This document shows positions 1 through 8,532 of a DNA stretch of 43,658 nt, one piece after another (the stretch's first letter is position 1; the number at the start of each line of letters is the position of its first letter). The stretch lies in contig JAJDAH010000015.1 of the NCBI GenBank assembly GCA_029261965.1, forward strand, positions 1 to 43,658, given 5' to 3'. Made by a program: the position numbers and the translations under genes. The notes under the pieces were generated by a model. It worked only from the letters and a program-made list of their open reading frames with translations. It searched no databases and had not been told where the DNA came from. The stretch comes from Polyangiaceae bacterium (GTDB lineage: Bacteria; Myxococcota_A; Polyangia; Polyangiales; Polyangiaceae).

Positions 1-1
1 C

Positions 2-1615
2 TCGACTGACGAAAACTTCACTGCCGAGGCCGTGCTCGCCGACAACCCGTTCACGGCGGCCGCCGCGGTTTCTCCTCTCCACCGTTTCCGCTCCACACGT
101 CGCGCGGCACCCAAGCCGTCGATGCCGTGGACTGACGAGACCGGTGGCTATGCCCTCGTCGAGAGTGGCCCCGCGCCTCGATCCGAAGAGGTCGAGCTCA
201 GCGGCGTCACCGCTGTCGAGGTTGCCGTTCTCTGGGGAGACACGGTGCTCGACGTTTCGCACCAGTCGCCGCCGAAGAGTTACTACGTCGGAGAAGAGCA
301 AGCTGGTGAGGGGTGGATCGACTATCTCGTGCCGGCCGAGCAGCTCGGTGCCACCCGCGCGCCGGTCGTTCTCAGCGACGAGACGGGCGTGAGCGTCGTC
401 ATTCCCGCGATGGCCGAAGGGTTCATCGAGGTGGACGGCGAGCGAAGGACCCTGGACGAAGCCCGTGCCCAGGCTGAACCCTGCGTCGAGCAAACCGGGG
501 CGAAACAACTCCGGCTAGCCGCAGGATCCCGCGCGCGGGTCGAGCTCGGGCAGTTGGCCTTCGTGGTTCGCGTGGTGGACGCCGGAAAGCCGACCAAGCG
601 CGGTCTGGCGGGCGTCATCGACAAGGCTGCTGTTGGCTACTTCGGTCTGAGCCTCGCTGCCGCCGCGGCGATCGTCGGTTCGATGGCTGCCTTCGTTCCG
701 CCCCTGGGTCTGACCATGGATGAAGGTCCGAACAAGGATCAGTTCTATCTGATGCAAGCGTTGCTCAATGCGTCCGCCGAGCGCGAGAAGGAGCTCGTGG
801 AGGACGACGCCGCGGACGATGCCAACCACGAAGGAGGCACCGGCGAGCGCGCAACCGGCGAAGAGGGCGCGATGGGCAAGAACACGAGCCCGAAGACCAA
901 CAACCACTACGCCATCAAGAAGACATCGGATGCGCCCGAACAGGTTTCCCGCGCGGAGGCCATTCGCCAGGCGGAGGAGTTCGGCATGATCGGGCTCTTG
1001 GCGACAATGAGTGGCGATGTGAACGCGGTGACGTCTCCCTTCGGTGGAGACATCGCCAACGGTCCACACGACGTGAACGCCGTGGGCGCCATGTTCGGTG
1101 ACGAGCCGGGTGAGAACTACGGTTATGGTGGTCTCGGTCTGAGCGGCATCGGCGAGTCAGGTGGCGGTCGCGGGTTCGGCATCGGGCTGGGCGACATCGG
1201 CACGATTGGCCACGGACGCGGCCTCGGACCGGGGCAAGGTTTTGGTGACAGCGTCGGCCGCCTGAGCGGGACCCGGAAGTCCAACGGCGCGCCGAAGATG
1301 CGTCCGGGCGTTACGACGGTCAGCGGTCGCCTGCCTCCGGAGATCATCCAGCGCATCGTTCGGCAGAACTTCGGTCGCTTTCGCATGTGCTACGAAAATG
1401 GCCTGCGCTCGAACCCCAACCTCGAAGGGCGTGTCGCGGTGCGTTTTCTCATCGACAGCACCGGCGCCGTCGCGAACGCAGGTAACGGTGGATCGGACTT
1501 GCCGGACACGGGAGTGGTCAGCTGTGTGGTCAGTGCGTTTTACGGCCTGAGCTTTCCGCCCCCGGAGAACGGTACGGTGACGGTCGTTTACCCGCTCTCG
1601 CTGCAGCCCGGTTGA
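2..1615 (+). CDS. AgmX/PglI C-terminal domain (TonB-like) envelope protein, 5' partial
   Basis: The frame is open from base 2, so the gene probably starts before the window; a GTG at 32 is the first in-frame start inside it. From that GTG the layout is: an N-terminal cytoplasmic domain of about 190 residues, one hydrophobic segment (around residues 200-228), a charged linker rich in Glu/Asp/Ala, a long Gly-rich stretch (around 370-420), and a C-terminal domain. The C-terminal domain begins PPEIIQRIVRQNFGRFRMCY and has the conserved pattern of the AgmX/PglI C-terminal family, with a Cys pair (MCYENG and VVSCVV). In myxobacteria such proteins belong to gliding or contractile envelope machineries and resemble TonB, crossing the periplasm from an inner-membrane anchor. 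The exact partner is not visible. A strong terminator follows directly. Confidence 0.8.
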   Translation, partial: STDENFTAEAVLADNPFTAAAAVSPLHRFRSTRRAAPKPSMPWTDETGGYALVESGPAPRSEEVELSGVTAVEVAVLWGDTVLDVSHQSPPKSYYVGEEQAGEGWIDYLVPAEQLGATRAPVVLSDETGVSVVIPAMAEGFIEVDGERRTLDEARAQAEPCVEQTGAKQLRLAAGSRARVELGQLAFVVRVVDAGKPTKRGLAGVIDKAAVGYFGLSLAAAAAIVGSMAAFVPPLGLTMDEGPNKDQFYLMQALLNASAEREKELVEDDAADDANHEGGTGERATGEEGAMGKNTSPKTNNHYAIKKTSDAPEQVSRAEAIRQAEEFGMIGLLATMSGDVNAVTSPFGGDIANGPHDVNAVGAMFGDEPGENYGYGGLGLSGIGESGGGRGFGIGLGDIGTIGHGRGLGPGQGFGDSVGRLSGTRKSNGAPKMRPGVTTVSGRLPPEIIQRIVRQNFGRFRMCYENGLRSNPNLEGRVAVRFLIDSTGAVANAGNGGSDLPDTGVVSCVVSAFYGLSFPPPENGTVTVVYPLSLQPG

Positions 1616-1649
1616 TCGGAGCTCTTCGCCGAGCGCCTCCCTGGCGCGG

Positions 1650-1684
1650 AAAGGGCACCCCACGTGGGTGCCCTTTCTTTTTTG
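1650..1684 (+). terminator. Rho-independent terminator after the AgmX-like gene
   Basis: An 11-bp perfect stem (1650-1660 AAAGGGCACCC pairing with 1666-1676) with a 5-nt loop is followed by CTTTTTTG at 1677-1684. It lies between convergent genes. On the minus strand only three T residues follow the stem, so it mainly serves the plus-strand gene. Confidence 0.9.
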
Positions 1685-1695
1685 TCCTCGTCATT

Positions 1696-3012
1696 CTACG
1701 GCGACTGCTGAAAGTCGTAGATGGACCCCAAGCACAAGAGGCCCGTCAGCTCGTCCAGCGCCGTTCGAACCTCGTCGAGCAGCGACACGTCGGACAAATC
1801 TCCGAGCGTGATCCGGTCGCGGTAGTGGCTTTCGATCCAGGTTTTCAACTCTCGGTGGAGCTCATCATCGAAAAACACTCTCGCATTCACCGCCGCTCGC
1901 TCCTCGTCGGTGAGTCGGACCCGTAGCCTCAAACACGCGGGTCCACCTCCATTGCCCATCGAAGCGTTGACGTCGATGAAGTGCACGGCGTCGATGAGAT
2001 TGCTCTCGGAAACGACGCGGTCGAGGTAGGACTTGGTGCGCGTGTTCTTTTGGGCTTCTGTCGGCGCGACGATCGCCATTTTTCCGGACGCAAGAGTCAC
2101 GAGCTGCGAGTTGAACGGATAGGCGGCGACGGCGTCCTCGACCGGTAGGTCGCGCTCGGTGACGCGCACGACGACGAGCTCGGATCCGAGCCGCCGCTCG
2201 AGCTCGGCGCACAATGCGTCGGGATCGGCGAACGCGAACTCGTGGAGGAGCAGCACGTTGTCGTTGCCGACGGCGAGCACGTCGGTGTGGAAAGCGCCGG
2301 CGTCTATTCCCCTCGGTGATTGTTGCCACACGAGCGCGCGCTCTCCGAGTTGGTGCAGGCGCGCCACCGCCTCGCTAGCTTCTCGTGATTGACGGGCGGG
2401 AAACTTCCGGGGGCCGGACTGGGCTCGCGCGTCGCGCCCCCAGCCGAACAGGTGTGTCGTCCCCGATGTCGAGCCGAGTCGCGTGTGATTGGCTGCGCCT
2501 TCGTCGCCAAAAAACGCCGGCACCGGGTCGTGCACCACGAAGTGCTGCCCGCTCCGAAAAATCGCCCGCAAGGCCGTCAGGGTGTTCGAAGCCTCGATGC
2601 TGCGGTGGAACATCGACGAGAGGTTCGCGACCGTCAGGTGCACGCGCCGGTCTGCCGTATCGCTCGACGGCGCTACGGTTGCGGCATTCGCGGTCCACAT
2701 CGCGGACGCGCTGCTCACCAGACGGAGCAAGTGAGCGTCCCCCTGCGCGGCCGCCGACAATACCGCGGCGTCGTCCCCGGAGAACCCGAGCATCCTCAGC
2801 GCACCGACGTCGGGTCGCGGCTCTGGCGGAAGCACGGCCTGGCCGATCCCGAGGCTCGACACGAAGCGCATCTTCTCGAGTCCTTGCAACGCGGCCGCGC
2901 GTGGATTGGCGACCTCCCCGGCGTGTTTGGCGCTGGCGAGGTTTCCGGGGCTCAAGCCCGCGTAGTTGTGTGTCGGGCCGGCGAGCCCGTCGAAGTTGAA
3001 TTCACGCACCAT
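1696..3012 (-). CDS. astB: N-succinylarginine dihydrolase (AstB-like)
   Basis: Cytoplasmic enzyme of the amidinotransferase/dihydrolase fold. AstB converts N2-succinylarginine to N2-succinylornithine, CO2 and ammonia in the AST arginine-degradation pathway. The protein (438 aa) begins MVREFNFDGLAGPTHNYAGL, very close to the AstB N-terminus, and ends LGSIYDFQQSP, like the family end. The expected catalytic residues are present: Glu171 in GDEGAANH, His242 in AGAFHTD and Cys360 in NGGGPACLRLR. The start at 3012 fits the family length; a GTG at 3033 would add seven residues, and neither has a clear Shine-Dalgarno sequence. It is the last gene of a TetR-PhyH-AstB operon, 52 nt after the dioxygenase. 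No other ast gene (astC, A, D, E) is in the window, so the true substrate here may differ from succinylarginine. Confidence 0.88.
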   Translation of the reverse strand: MVREFNFDGLAGPTHNYAGLSPGNLASAKHAGEVANPRAAALQGLEKMRFVSSLGIGQAVLPPEPRPDVGALRMLGFSGDDAAVLSAAAQGDAHLLRLVSSASAMWTANAATVAPSSDTADRRVHLTVANLSSMFHRSIEASNTLTALRAIFRSGQHFVVHDPVPAFFGDEGAANHTRLGSTSGTTHLFGWGRDARAQSGPRKFPARQSREASEAVARLHQLGERALVWQQSPRGIDAGAFHTDVLAVGNDNVLLLHEFAFADPDALCAELERRLGSELVVVRVTERDLPVEDAVAAYPFNSQLVTLASGKMAIVAPTEAQKNTRTKSYLDRVVSESNLIDAVHFIDVNASMGNGGGPACLRLRVRLTDEERAAVNARVFFDDELHRELKTWIESHYRDRITLGDLSDVSLLDEVRTALDELTGLLCLGSIYDFQQSP

Positions 3013-3064
3013 CGACGCGGGGGAGCCTACCACCCGGCAACGTGCGCCTCGCGAGTCGTCGAAA

Positions 3065-3973
3065 TCAGAGGACCCCGCGAGTCTGAAGTGCTTGCTTGAC
3101 CTCTCTCAGGGCGATCCCGAGGTAGTGGTAGAGCGGTGTGCGGCTGTGCTCGCCTTTGGGCTGGTACTCGTCGGTGAGGTACGGCACGTACATCGACCGG
3201 CGAAGACTGCGCGGCCCGGTGTGCGGGGATCCCTCGACGCGGTGCCAGAGTCGCCCGTCGTGCACGGTGAGATCTCCCGGCTCGGTTTCGACGGCGACCT
3301 CCTCTGGGTCTGGGGCGTGGCTCACGAAGTAGACTTTGCGGGAACACATCGACCAGAACCCTTGGGTATGGCTTCCCGGAATCAATCGGAGGCCGCCGTC
3401 TGCCTTCTTCACCCGGTCGAAGTGAATGCCGACGTTGAGCTGCTGCTTGGGCATGCGGAGGTAGAAAAGGTCCCTCAGGCCGTCGGTGTGCCAGCCGAGG
3501 CGTTGGTAGACGCTGCCGGGCACGTTGAGGTTGCGGTTGACGACGACGCCGTCCTTTTCTTCGTCGCCGACCCGGGTGTTTTTGCCGACGAGGCTCCGCA
3601 CCGGGGCGAAGCGATCGTCGCGCACGAAGTCGCGGATGTAGTCGGAGAAACACGACGTGAAGGGGAAGCGCTGAAGGAACGGCTTGCCGTCCGGTTTTCC
3701 TCGAAAAAGCGGGATCCCGTAGATCTCGGTGCGCCCTTCGGCGAACCAGCGGGCTTCGATGTCGTCGAGCTCCTTGGCGAGACGATCGATTTCTTCTTGG
3801 GACGCGACCTTCGCGAACACGAGGAAGCCGTGCTCGTCGAGGAACTCTTGCTGCTCGGTGGTGATGTGGTCACCGAGCTCGAAGCGGGTGTCGAGCGGCA
3901 AGTCCTTGCCACTGTGCTTGTTCGTGTCGGGGCGTGCGGTTTCTGAGGAGGCGGAGACAGCTTGAGCTTGCAT
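3065..3973 (-). CDS. Phytanoyl-CoA dioxygenase (PhyH)-family protein
   Basis: Predicted Fe(II)/2-oxoglutarate oxygenase of 302 aa. The double-stranded beta-helix metal triad is visible: HTD (His162, Asp164) in RLGWHTDGLRDL and distal His244 in HDGRLWHRV. Arg residues about 14 residues further on (PRSLRRSMYV) could bind 2-oxoglutarate. PhyH-family enzymes hydroxylate diverse small molecules, so the substrate cannot be read from sequence. The ATG at 3973 has AAGAAGG about 7 nt upstream. The gene lies between the TetR regulator (45 nt upstream) and the AstB-like enzyme (52 nt downstream), all in one direction. This suggests a TetR-controlled two-enzyme pathway acting on an arginine-like or acylated compound; that is inference. 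Confidence 0.85.
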   Translation of the reverse strand: MQAQAVSASSETARPDTNKHSGKDLPLDTRFELGDHITTEQQEFLDEHGFLVFAKVASQEEIDRLAKELDDIEARWFAEGRTEIYGIPLFRGKPDGKPFLQRFPFTSCFSDYIRDFVRDDRFAPVRSLVGKNTRVGDEEKDGVVVNRNLNVPGSVYQRLGWHTDGLRDLFYLRMPKQQLNVGIHFDRVKKADGGLRLIPGSHTQGFWSMCSRKVYFVSHAPDPEEVAVETEPGDLTVHDGRLWHRVEGSPHTGPRSLRRSMYVPYLTDEYQPKGEHSRTPLYHYLGIALREVKQALQTRGVL

Positions 3974-4018
3974 GGCGAGACCTTCTTTATTCGGGATAAC
4001 CGTGCGCCGGGTGAGGCG

Positions 4019-4654
4019 TCAGTGAATGGCGTGTGGGTTTGGTCGAGTGAGCAGGGCGAGCGCGGCTCGAACCAGGTGGTCTTCGGCGGCCTCGGGACTG
4101 TCGTCGGGGCTCGCACCCGTCAGGAGTGAAAGCTCCGTCGGAGAGCTCACCGCGTACCTCGCCACGAGAAACACCGTGCTCTGAAGCGGCAGGCGCAAAT
4201 CTCGAGGCGCACACCCGAGGTGCTTGGACAGCTCGACCGACGCGTAGTCCAAAAACGGCGCCTGGACCTCACGGCGACGCTTTTCGTCCAGCTCCCCCAC
4301 CTCGACGACCGATCTCATCAGCAGCCGCACGGCGGGTTGATGCGCGCGAGCGAAACGAAAGCCGGCTCGGATGGCCTGCTCGACGAAGGTGCCGAGCTCC
4401 GCTTCCTCTTCTATGGCGAAGCGCAGCTCCCTCTCGAGCTCGGCAAGATCGGCGTACATCGAGTTGATCGCGGCCTCGTACAGATCGTTTTTACTGCCGA
4501 AATAGTGATGAACCATGGCCAGGCTCACCCCGGCGCCTCGAGCGATCTCGCGGATCGACGCGCCGCCGAGGCCGTGATCCGAGAATAGACCGATGGCGCT
4601 CTCGAGAATGCGGCGCCTGGTGGCTTCCGCGTTGGCGTTGACCGGCCTACCCAT
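4019..4654 (-). CDS. TetR/AcrR-family transcriptional regulator
   Basis: The protein is 211 aa. Its N-terminal helix-turn-helix is canonical: RRRILESAIGLFSDHG, then ASIREIARGAGVS and MVHHYFGSKNDLY, which covers the usual TetR DNA-binding domain (about residues 10-60). The C-terminal ligand-binding half is divergent, as is normal. It heads the minus-strand operon with the PhyH-like and AstB-like enzymes, so it probably controls them, with a product or substrate of theirs as ligand. The start at 4654 has no classical Shine-Dalgarno; a -35/-10 pair ends 7 nt before the ATG, and a palindrome sits within the promoter spacer, which suggests autorepression of a leaderless mRNA. Confidence 0.93.
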   Translation of the reverse strand: MGRPVNANAEATRRRILESAIGLFSDHGLGGASIREIARGAGVSLAMVHHYFGSKNDLYEAAINSMYADLAELERELRFAIEEEAELGTFVEQAIRAGFRFARAHQPAVRLLMRSVVEVGELDEKRRREVQAPFLDYASVELSKHLGCAPRDLRLPLQSTVFLVARYAVSSPTELSLLTGASPDDSPEAAEDHLVRAALALLTRPNPHAIH

Positions 4655-4661
4655 CCCGCCG

Positions 4662-4690
4662 AAGATAATAAATCAAACGTATGATTACAA
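4662..4690 (-). promoter_or_regulatory. Promoter of the TetR-PhyH-AstB operon
   Basis: On the minus strand TTGTAA (4690-4685), a 17-bp spacer and TATCTT (4667-4662) form a sigma-70-like promoter. The -10 ends 7 nt before the ATG at 4654, so the transcript would start at or next to the start codon. The stretch is AT-rich against a GC-rich background. Confidence 0.65.
4671..4686. promoter_or_regulatory. Candidate TetR operator (16-bp imperfect palindrome)
   Basis: AATCAAACGTATGATT has 5-bp arms (AATCA/TGATT) around an ACGT core, with one mismatched pair. It lies inside the spacer of the tetR promoter and upstream of the divergent AlaX-like gene at 4751. Position and symmetry suit binding by the adjacent TetR protein; this is inferred, not shown. 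Confidence 0.6.
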
Positions 4691-4750
4691 ACGAAATCGA
4701 CCGACTCCGGGGCGGTGAAAGGGCCGAGGCGATATTCTCTAGCGCTCCTG

Positions 4751-5959
4751 ATGGCTGAAACCCGCCGCCTCTACTTCGAGGACCCCTTCATTCGGGAGTT
4801 TTCCGGCCGAGTCGTCTCCCGCGACGACGGCGCTGGCGGCGTGGCCGTCGTGCTCGATCAGACGGCGTTTTATCCTGAGGGAGGCGGTCAGCTGCCGGAC
4901 ACGGGCCAAATCGGCGAGGCCTCGGTGAACGACGTTCAGGTCGACGATGCCGGCGTCGTCCGACACGTGCTCGATGCTGAGGCGCCCGGCGAGCTTCCCG
5001 ACGTCGGCGCAGAGGTACGAGGGCTCGTTCATTGGCCGCGCCGGCGGACCCACATGGCGCTTCACACCGGCCAGCACATCGTGTCTCGCGCCCTCGTCGA
5101 TCTGCTCGGCGCCGAAACCGTTTCGTCGCGGCTCGGGGACAGCGTGTGCACCATCGATACGAAGCGACCGAAGCTTTCGGATGCCGACGCCGCTCGCGTG
5201 GAGCAGCTCGCCAACGACATCATCGATGATGACGTCGAGGTCCACGCTTTTTTTCCCGATCCCGGCGAGCTCGAAAAGCTCGAGCTCCGTCGGGCCCCGA
5301 AGGTCGAAGATCGCATCCGCGTCGTGCGCATAGGCGAGTTCGACGTCACGCCGTGCGGCGGCACCCATTGCACTCGAAGCTCACAAGTCGGTCTCGTTCG
5401 TGTGCTCGGTCTAGAGCGGTACAAGGGCGGGACTCGCATCACATTCGATGCTGGGCCCAGGGTGCGTCGGCTCCTGAGCGACGAATCGGCGCTCTTGCGG
5501 GAGCTCGGTCGAAAGTTCACGTGTGCCCCGGCCGAGGTTCCTCGGTCGATCGAGAAGCTCGAACGCGAGCTGGACGAAAGCCGCGCAGCCCTTGGCAAGA
5601 CGCGCTCGCGGATTGCCGATGGTGTGGCGAGTGAGCTCTTGGCGCGAGCGCGCGCCGCTGGACAGCAAAACGTCCTGGCCGAGCTCGACGAGCTCGGGCC
5701 GGACGAAGCACGCACCGTCGCCGCTCGCATTGCCACCGAGCCCGAGGCGGTCGCGCTCTTGGCGGTGCCGACCGAGGGAGGCACGCAGATCATCGCCATG
5801 CGGGGAGCGGCGAGCTCGTTCGATTGCGGAAAGTTTCTCAAACGTGCGGCGGCCATCGCGGGCGGGCGCGGCGGCGGGCGACCCGAGCGGGCCGAGGGCC
5901 GGGTGCCGGGCACCATCGATTGGAATGCCGTTGCGACCCAAGCGATGCGTGAGTCCTAG
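4751..5959 (+). CDS. AlaX-type alanyl-tRNA editing protein with DHHA1 domain
   Basis: The protein is 402 aa and resembles the C-terminal half of alanyl-tRNA synthetase, without an aminoacylation domain. N-terminal beta-barrel features (AFYPEGGGQLPDTG) are followed by the editing/SAD domain with both zinc motifs: HTGQH (His105, His109) and CGGTH (Cys202, His206). A coiled region (about 255-290) precedes a DHHA1-like end with GGRGGGRPERAEG. Long-form AlaX proteins hydrolyse mischarged Ser- or Gly-tRNA(Ala) in trans. The ATG at 4751 (MAETRRLYFE) fits the family N-terminus better than an upstream GTG at 4715. It is divergent from the TetR gene and followed by a convergent gene. Confidence 0.88.
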   Translation: MAETRRLYFEDPFIREFSGRVVSRDDGAGGVAVVLDQTAFYPEGGGQLPDTGQIGEASVNDVQVDDAGVVRHVLDAEAPGELPDVGAEVRGLVHWPRRRTHMALHTGQHIVSRALVDLLGAETVSSRLGDSVCTIDTKRPKLSDADAARVEQLANDIIDDDVEVHAFFPDPGELEKLELRRAPKVEDRIRVVRIGEFDVTPCGGTHCTRSSQVGLVRVLGLERYKGGTRITFDAGPRVRRLLSDESALLRELGRKFTCAPAEVPRSIEKLERELDESRAALGKTRSRIADGVASELLARARAAGQQNVLAELDELGPDEARTVAARIATEPEAVALLAVPTEGGTQIIAMRGAASSFDCGKFLKRAAAIAGGRGGGRPERAEGRVPGTIDWNAVATQAMRES

Positions 5960-5993
5960 GACAGAGTCCTGGACACCGCCGTTTCTACGGCTG

Positions 5994-6710
5994 CTAAAGC
6001 GTTTTCGTGTTGCGAGCGGCCTTGATCGCTCGGTCGATGGCGCTCGGGCTGAACCCCACGAGCATCTGACCCTCGACGTCGATCACCGGAATCGACGCCC
6101 CACGCTTGTTGATCTTCGCGAGCTTCGCCTGCATCTCTTTTCGGGCGATGTTGCTCTCTTCGATGTTCTTTTCGGTGACGGCCACGCCACGTTGAGACAA
6201 GTAGCGTTTGGCTTGATGGCACGGTTTGCACCAATCGGCGCCGTAGACGATGGCCCGAAGCTTCCCGGTGCTCGCCGTGGCGCTGCTCCCGGGTGGTGGC
6301 GCGGCGGAAGCCGGCGGCTTGAGCGCTTCGAGTCGAGCTTTTCGTCTGGACGCGCCGATCTCGTCCCATTGGGCACGGGTGAGTGTTTTTACGGCGTACT
6401 TCCCGTCGGGGTCCTTGTTCCGAAGATCCGCGACGTACAAGAGGTTGCCGGTGCCGTCTTCGCGTGTCGTGAGGACGACTCGCACCTGCTCGCGACGATC
6501 TTCGGGGACGTCGGAGATCTCTTGAACGACGTGAAACTCCCCAACCGGATCAACCCAAGTGAGCAGAAGATCGGAAGTGTCGTCGGTGAGCTCGAGCGCC
6601 GGCAGCTCCTGCACCGTCGGGGTCGACGGCGAGGCGCCGTCATCCGCCTCTTGTCGGCACCCCGAAGCGAGGACGGCCAGGAGGCCGACGATCAACACCC
6701 AGAGGCGCAT
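5994..6710 (-). CDS. Glutaredoxin/thioredoxin-like lipoprotein
   Basis: The N-terminus MRLWVLIVGLLAVLASGC is a lipoprotein signal with lipobox LASGC. A middle region of about 100 residues has no recognisable domain. The C-terminal 85 residues form a glutaredoxin-like domain with the redox motif CKPC in IVYGADWCKPCHQAK and the cis-Pro signature ASIPVIDV. It should be a membrane-anchored thiol-disulfide protein facing the periplasm. ATG 6710 gives the best signal peptide; an upstream start at 6740 would add ten residues. It lies 39 nt after pssA in the same direction, probably co-transcribed. The natural partner is unknown. Confidence 0.8.
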   Translation of the reverse strand: MRLWVLIVGLLAVLASGCRQEADDGASPSTPTVQELPALELTDDTSDLLLTWVDPVGEFHVVQEISDVPEDRREQVRVVLTTREDGTGNLLYVADLRNKDPDGKYAVKTLTRAQWDEIGASRRKARLEALKPPASAAPPPGSSATASTGKLRAIVYGADWCKPCHQAKRYLSQRGVAVTEKNIEESNIARKEMQAKLAKINKRGASIPVIDVEGQMLVGFSPSAIDRAIKAARNTKTL

Positions 6711-6749
6711 GTTCCCGAGGTTTTCGACGCGACGAAGCACGGCGGCCGG

Positions 6750-7589
6750 TCACCGACGCGTGAGTGACTCGCGTGTCTGACGTCGGCGCGCTCGCAGACG
6801 CTGGGTTTCCACGCGCAACGTCTCGATGAGGCCGATCACGACGTAGAAACCCGCCAGCCAGACGAGCACGAACTGAGGCTTGAGGACGCGGGCGATGAAG
6901 ACGCACGAGCCGATGGCAAATAGCACCATCAAGACGGTCGCGCTGTTGAGCTTGAGGTCCTTGAATGAGCGGAATTTGACGTTCGACACCATCAAGAGGC
7001 TCAGGCCGAGGGTCACGGCGAACATGACCCAGGTGTATTGAGGCGCTCCGAGGGCACCCCCGGCCGCGGTATTCGCCACGACGAGCGAAATGAGGATCCC
7101 AGCCGCCGCCGGCGTCGGCAGCCCGATGATGTACTTGCCTGGTTTGACGGGAGCGCCGCCCTCGCCGGAGCTCAGCACGTTGAAGCGGGCGAGTCGGATG
7201 GCCCCGCCGGCGACGAAAAGAAACGCCACCATCAACCCGAAGAATGGATCGCGGTGAAGCACCCACTGGTACATCAACAGAGCCGGCGCGACCCCGAAGG
7301 AAACGACGTCGGCTAGCGAATCGATTTGCAGGCCGAAGGCGCTCTGGGTCCTCGTCATTCGGGCCACGCGGCCGTCGAGCAGGTCGAACAGCATCGCGAA
7401 GATGAGCAGCACCGCGGCGCGGTTGAAGTCCTCGAGGGCGGCGTCGGGCTTGGCGCAGATGCGAATCGCGTTGAAGCCACAGAAAATTGCCGCCAGCGTG
7501 ATGAGGTTCGGCAGGACGAAGAGCGTCTTATGCAAGTCCACCCGTCGACGTCGACGTCGACGGCTTCGCTCGCTCCAGCGCATTCCCAT
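6750..7589 (-). CDS. pssA: CDP-diacylglycerol-serine O-phosphatidyltransferase
   Basis: Integral membrane enzyme that makes phosphatidylserine, the precursor of phosphatidylethanolamine, from CDP-diacylglycerol and serine. The CDP-alcohol phosphatidyltransferase signature DGx2ARx8Gx3Dx3D is intact (LLDGRVAR, then eight residues, then GLQIDSLAD). The start of the core, TLFVLPNLITLAAIFCGFNA, is typical of the type II PssA family, and several hydrophobic segments follow. The annotated start gives an Arg-rich N-terminus encoded by a 3x GTCGAC repeat (7544-7561). A GTG just after that repeat is a shorter alternative start. The glutaredoxin-like lipoprotein follows in the same operon. Confidence 0.9.
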   Translation of the reverse strand: MGMRWSERSRRRRRRRVDLHKTLFVLPNLITLAAIFCGFNAIRICAKPDAALEDFNRAAVLLIFAMLFDLLDGRVARMTRTQSAFGLQIDSLADVVSFGVAPALLMYQWVLHRDPFFGLMVAFLFVAGGAIRLARFNVLSSGEGGAPVKPGKYIIGLPTPAAAGILISLVVANTAAGGALGAPQYTWVMFAVTLGLSLLMVSNVKFRSFKDLKLNSATVLMVLFAIGSCVFIARVLKPQFVLVWLAGFYVVIGLIETLRVETQRLRARRRQTRESLTRR

Positions 7590-7709
7590 GAGTCGGTAAC
7601 CCTAGCTTTTGTGCCGCAATGCGTCCAGACCGCGTCAAAACAGGGGTATGCGCGTTCTCGTGCCAAAGAGGGGGAGGTAACTATTTAGGCCCGGCCGGCC
7701 CGTCCAACT

Positions 7710-7715
7710 TACGAT
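7710..7715 (+). promoter_or_regulatory. Candidate -10 box (TACGAT) of the CpoB-like gene
   Basis: TACGAT lies 9 nt before the ATG at 7725, with no Shine-Dalgarno between them. No good -35 is visible at 16-18 bp. It is one of eight similar start-proximal hexamers in the window. Confidence 0.4.
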
Positions 7716-7724
7716 CTGCTCGCG

Positions 7725-8525
7725 ATGCGTAGAAAGTTTCTCACCTCCAGGTTCGCTCTACTCGCCCTCCTCTTGTCCACAGGCTTTGCGTTCGGCTGTG
7801 GTGGCGAAAAGGACGCCATGAAGAAGCGGCTGGCTTCGATGACGGACGAGATCACCCGGCTGCAAGGGGACCACGACATGCTCGTGGATCGAGTGACGGG
7901 TCTAGAAGCGCAAGTCATTCGAAGTGAAGCAACGCGTGGTGCAGCCGCACCACGATCCGAGGCCGAGGAAGAGGAGTCGGGCCAAGTCGAACGTCCGCGA
8001 CTCAAAGTATTCCGCCTCGGTCCTGGGGGCGGGGCGGAGTCCGACGAGCGGGTCGAGCCGCGCGAGGAAGACGAGGGTCCACGACCGGTGCTGCGAGGCA
8101 GCGGCGACCGCATGCGAATAGAGGAGGTGCCGGCGAAACCGGGGAAGAAATCCGAAGCACCTCGAAACGACGCGGTAGGCGACTACCAAACGGCGTACTC
8201 ACTCGTGAAGAGCGGCGACTACGACGAGGCGGAGCTCGCTTTGACACGCTTCCTCGACCGATATCCGACGCATCCATATGCAGATAACGCTCTGTATTGG
8301 CGGGGCGAGTGCCACTACGCCCGGGGCGAGTACCCGAAAGCGGCGAACGATTTTCGGCAGGTATCGAAGCGATATCCTCACGGCAACAAGGTGCCCGATG
8401 CTCTGCTAAAATTGGGCTTCGCGCAGGTGAAGCGCGGGGCGGTGCACGCGGCGCGGGCAACCTTCTCCGAGCTGAGTCACAATTTCCCTACGGCCGACGC
8501 GACCCGTAGGATTCCGAGAATTTGA
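7725..8525 (+). CDS. CpoB/YbgF-like TPR lipoprotein
   Basis: The 266-aa protein has a lipoprotein signal (LLSTGFAFGCGG), a coiled-coil region (about residues 30-70, EITRLQGDHDMLVDRV), a low-complexity acidic linker, and C-terminal tetratricopeptide repeats starting DYQTAYSLVKSGDYDEAE and continuing through ADNALYWRGECHYARGEY. This coil-linker-TPR order is that of CpoB/YbgF, which coordinates peptidoglycan synthesis with Tol-Pal-driven outer-membrane constriction. No tol or pal genes are in the window, so the link rests on architecture only. It is followed after 7 nt by a LysM protein, which supports an envelope/cell-wall role. Confidence 0.78.
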   Translation: MRRKFLTSRFALLALLLSTGFAFGCGGEKDAMKKRLASMTDEITRLQGDHDMLVDRVTGLEAQVIRSEATRGAAAPRSEAEEEESGQVERPRLKVFRLGPGGGAESDERVEPREEDEGPRPVLRGSGDRMRIEEVPAKPGKKSEAPRNDAVGDYQTAYSLVKSGDYDEAELALTRFLDRYPTHPYADNALYWRGECHYARGEYPKAANDFRQVSKRYPHGNKVPDALLKLGFAQVKRGAVHAARATFSELSHNFPTADATRRIPRI

Positions 8526-8532
8526 GGGACCC

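Noticed and set aside
5950-5972. AGGAC/GTCCT stem after the AlaX-like gene as a terminator
   Set aside because: Only a 5-bp stem with no T-tract; too weak to support.
7544-7561. Triple GTCGAC hexamer repeat at the start of pssA
   Set aside because: It encodes the Arg-rich N-terminus of PssA, so coding low complexity explains it; three units are too few to call a functional repeat.
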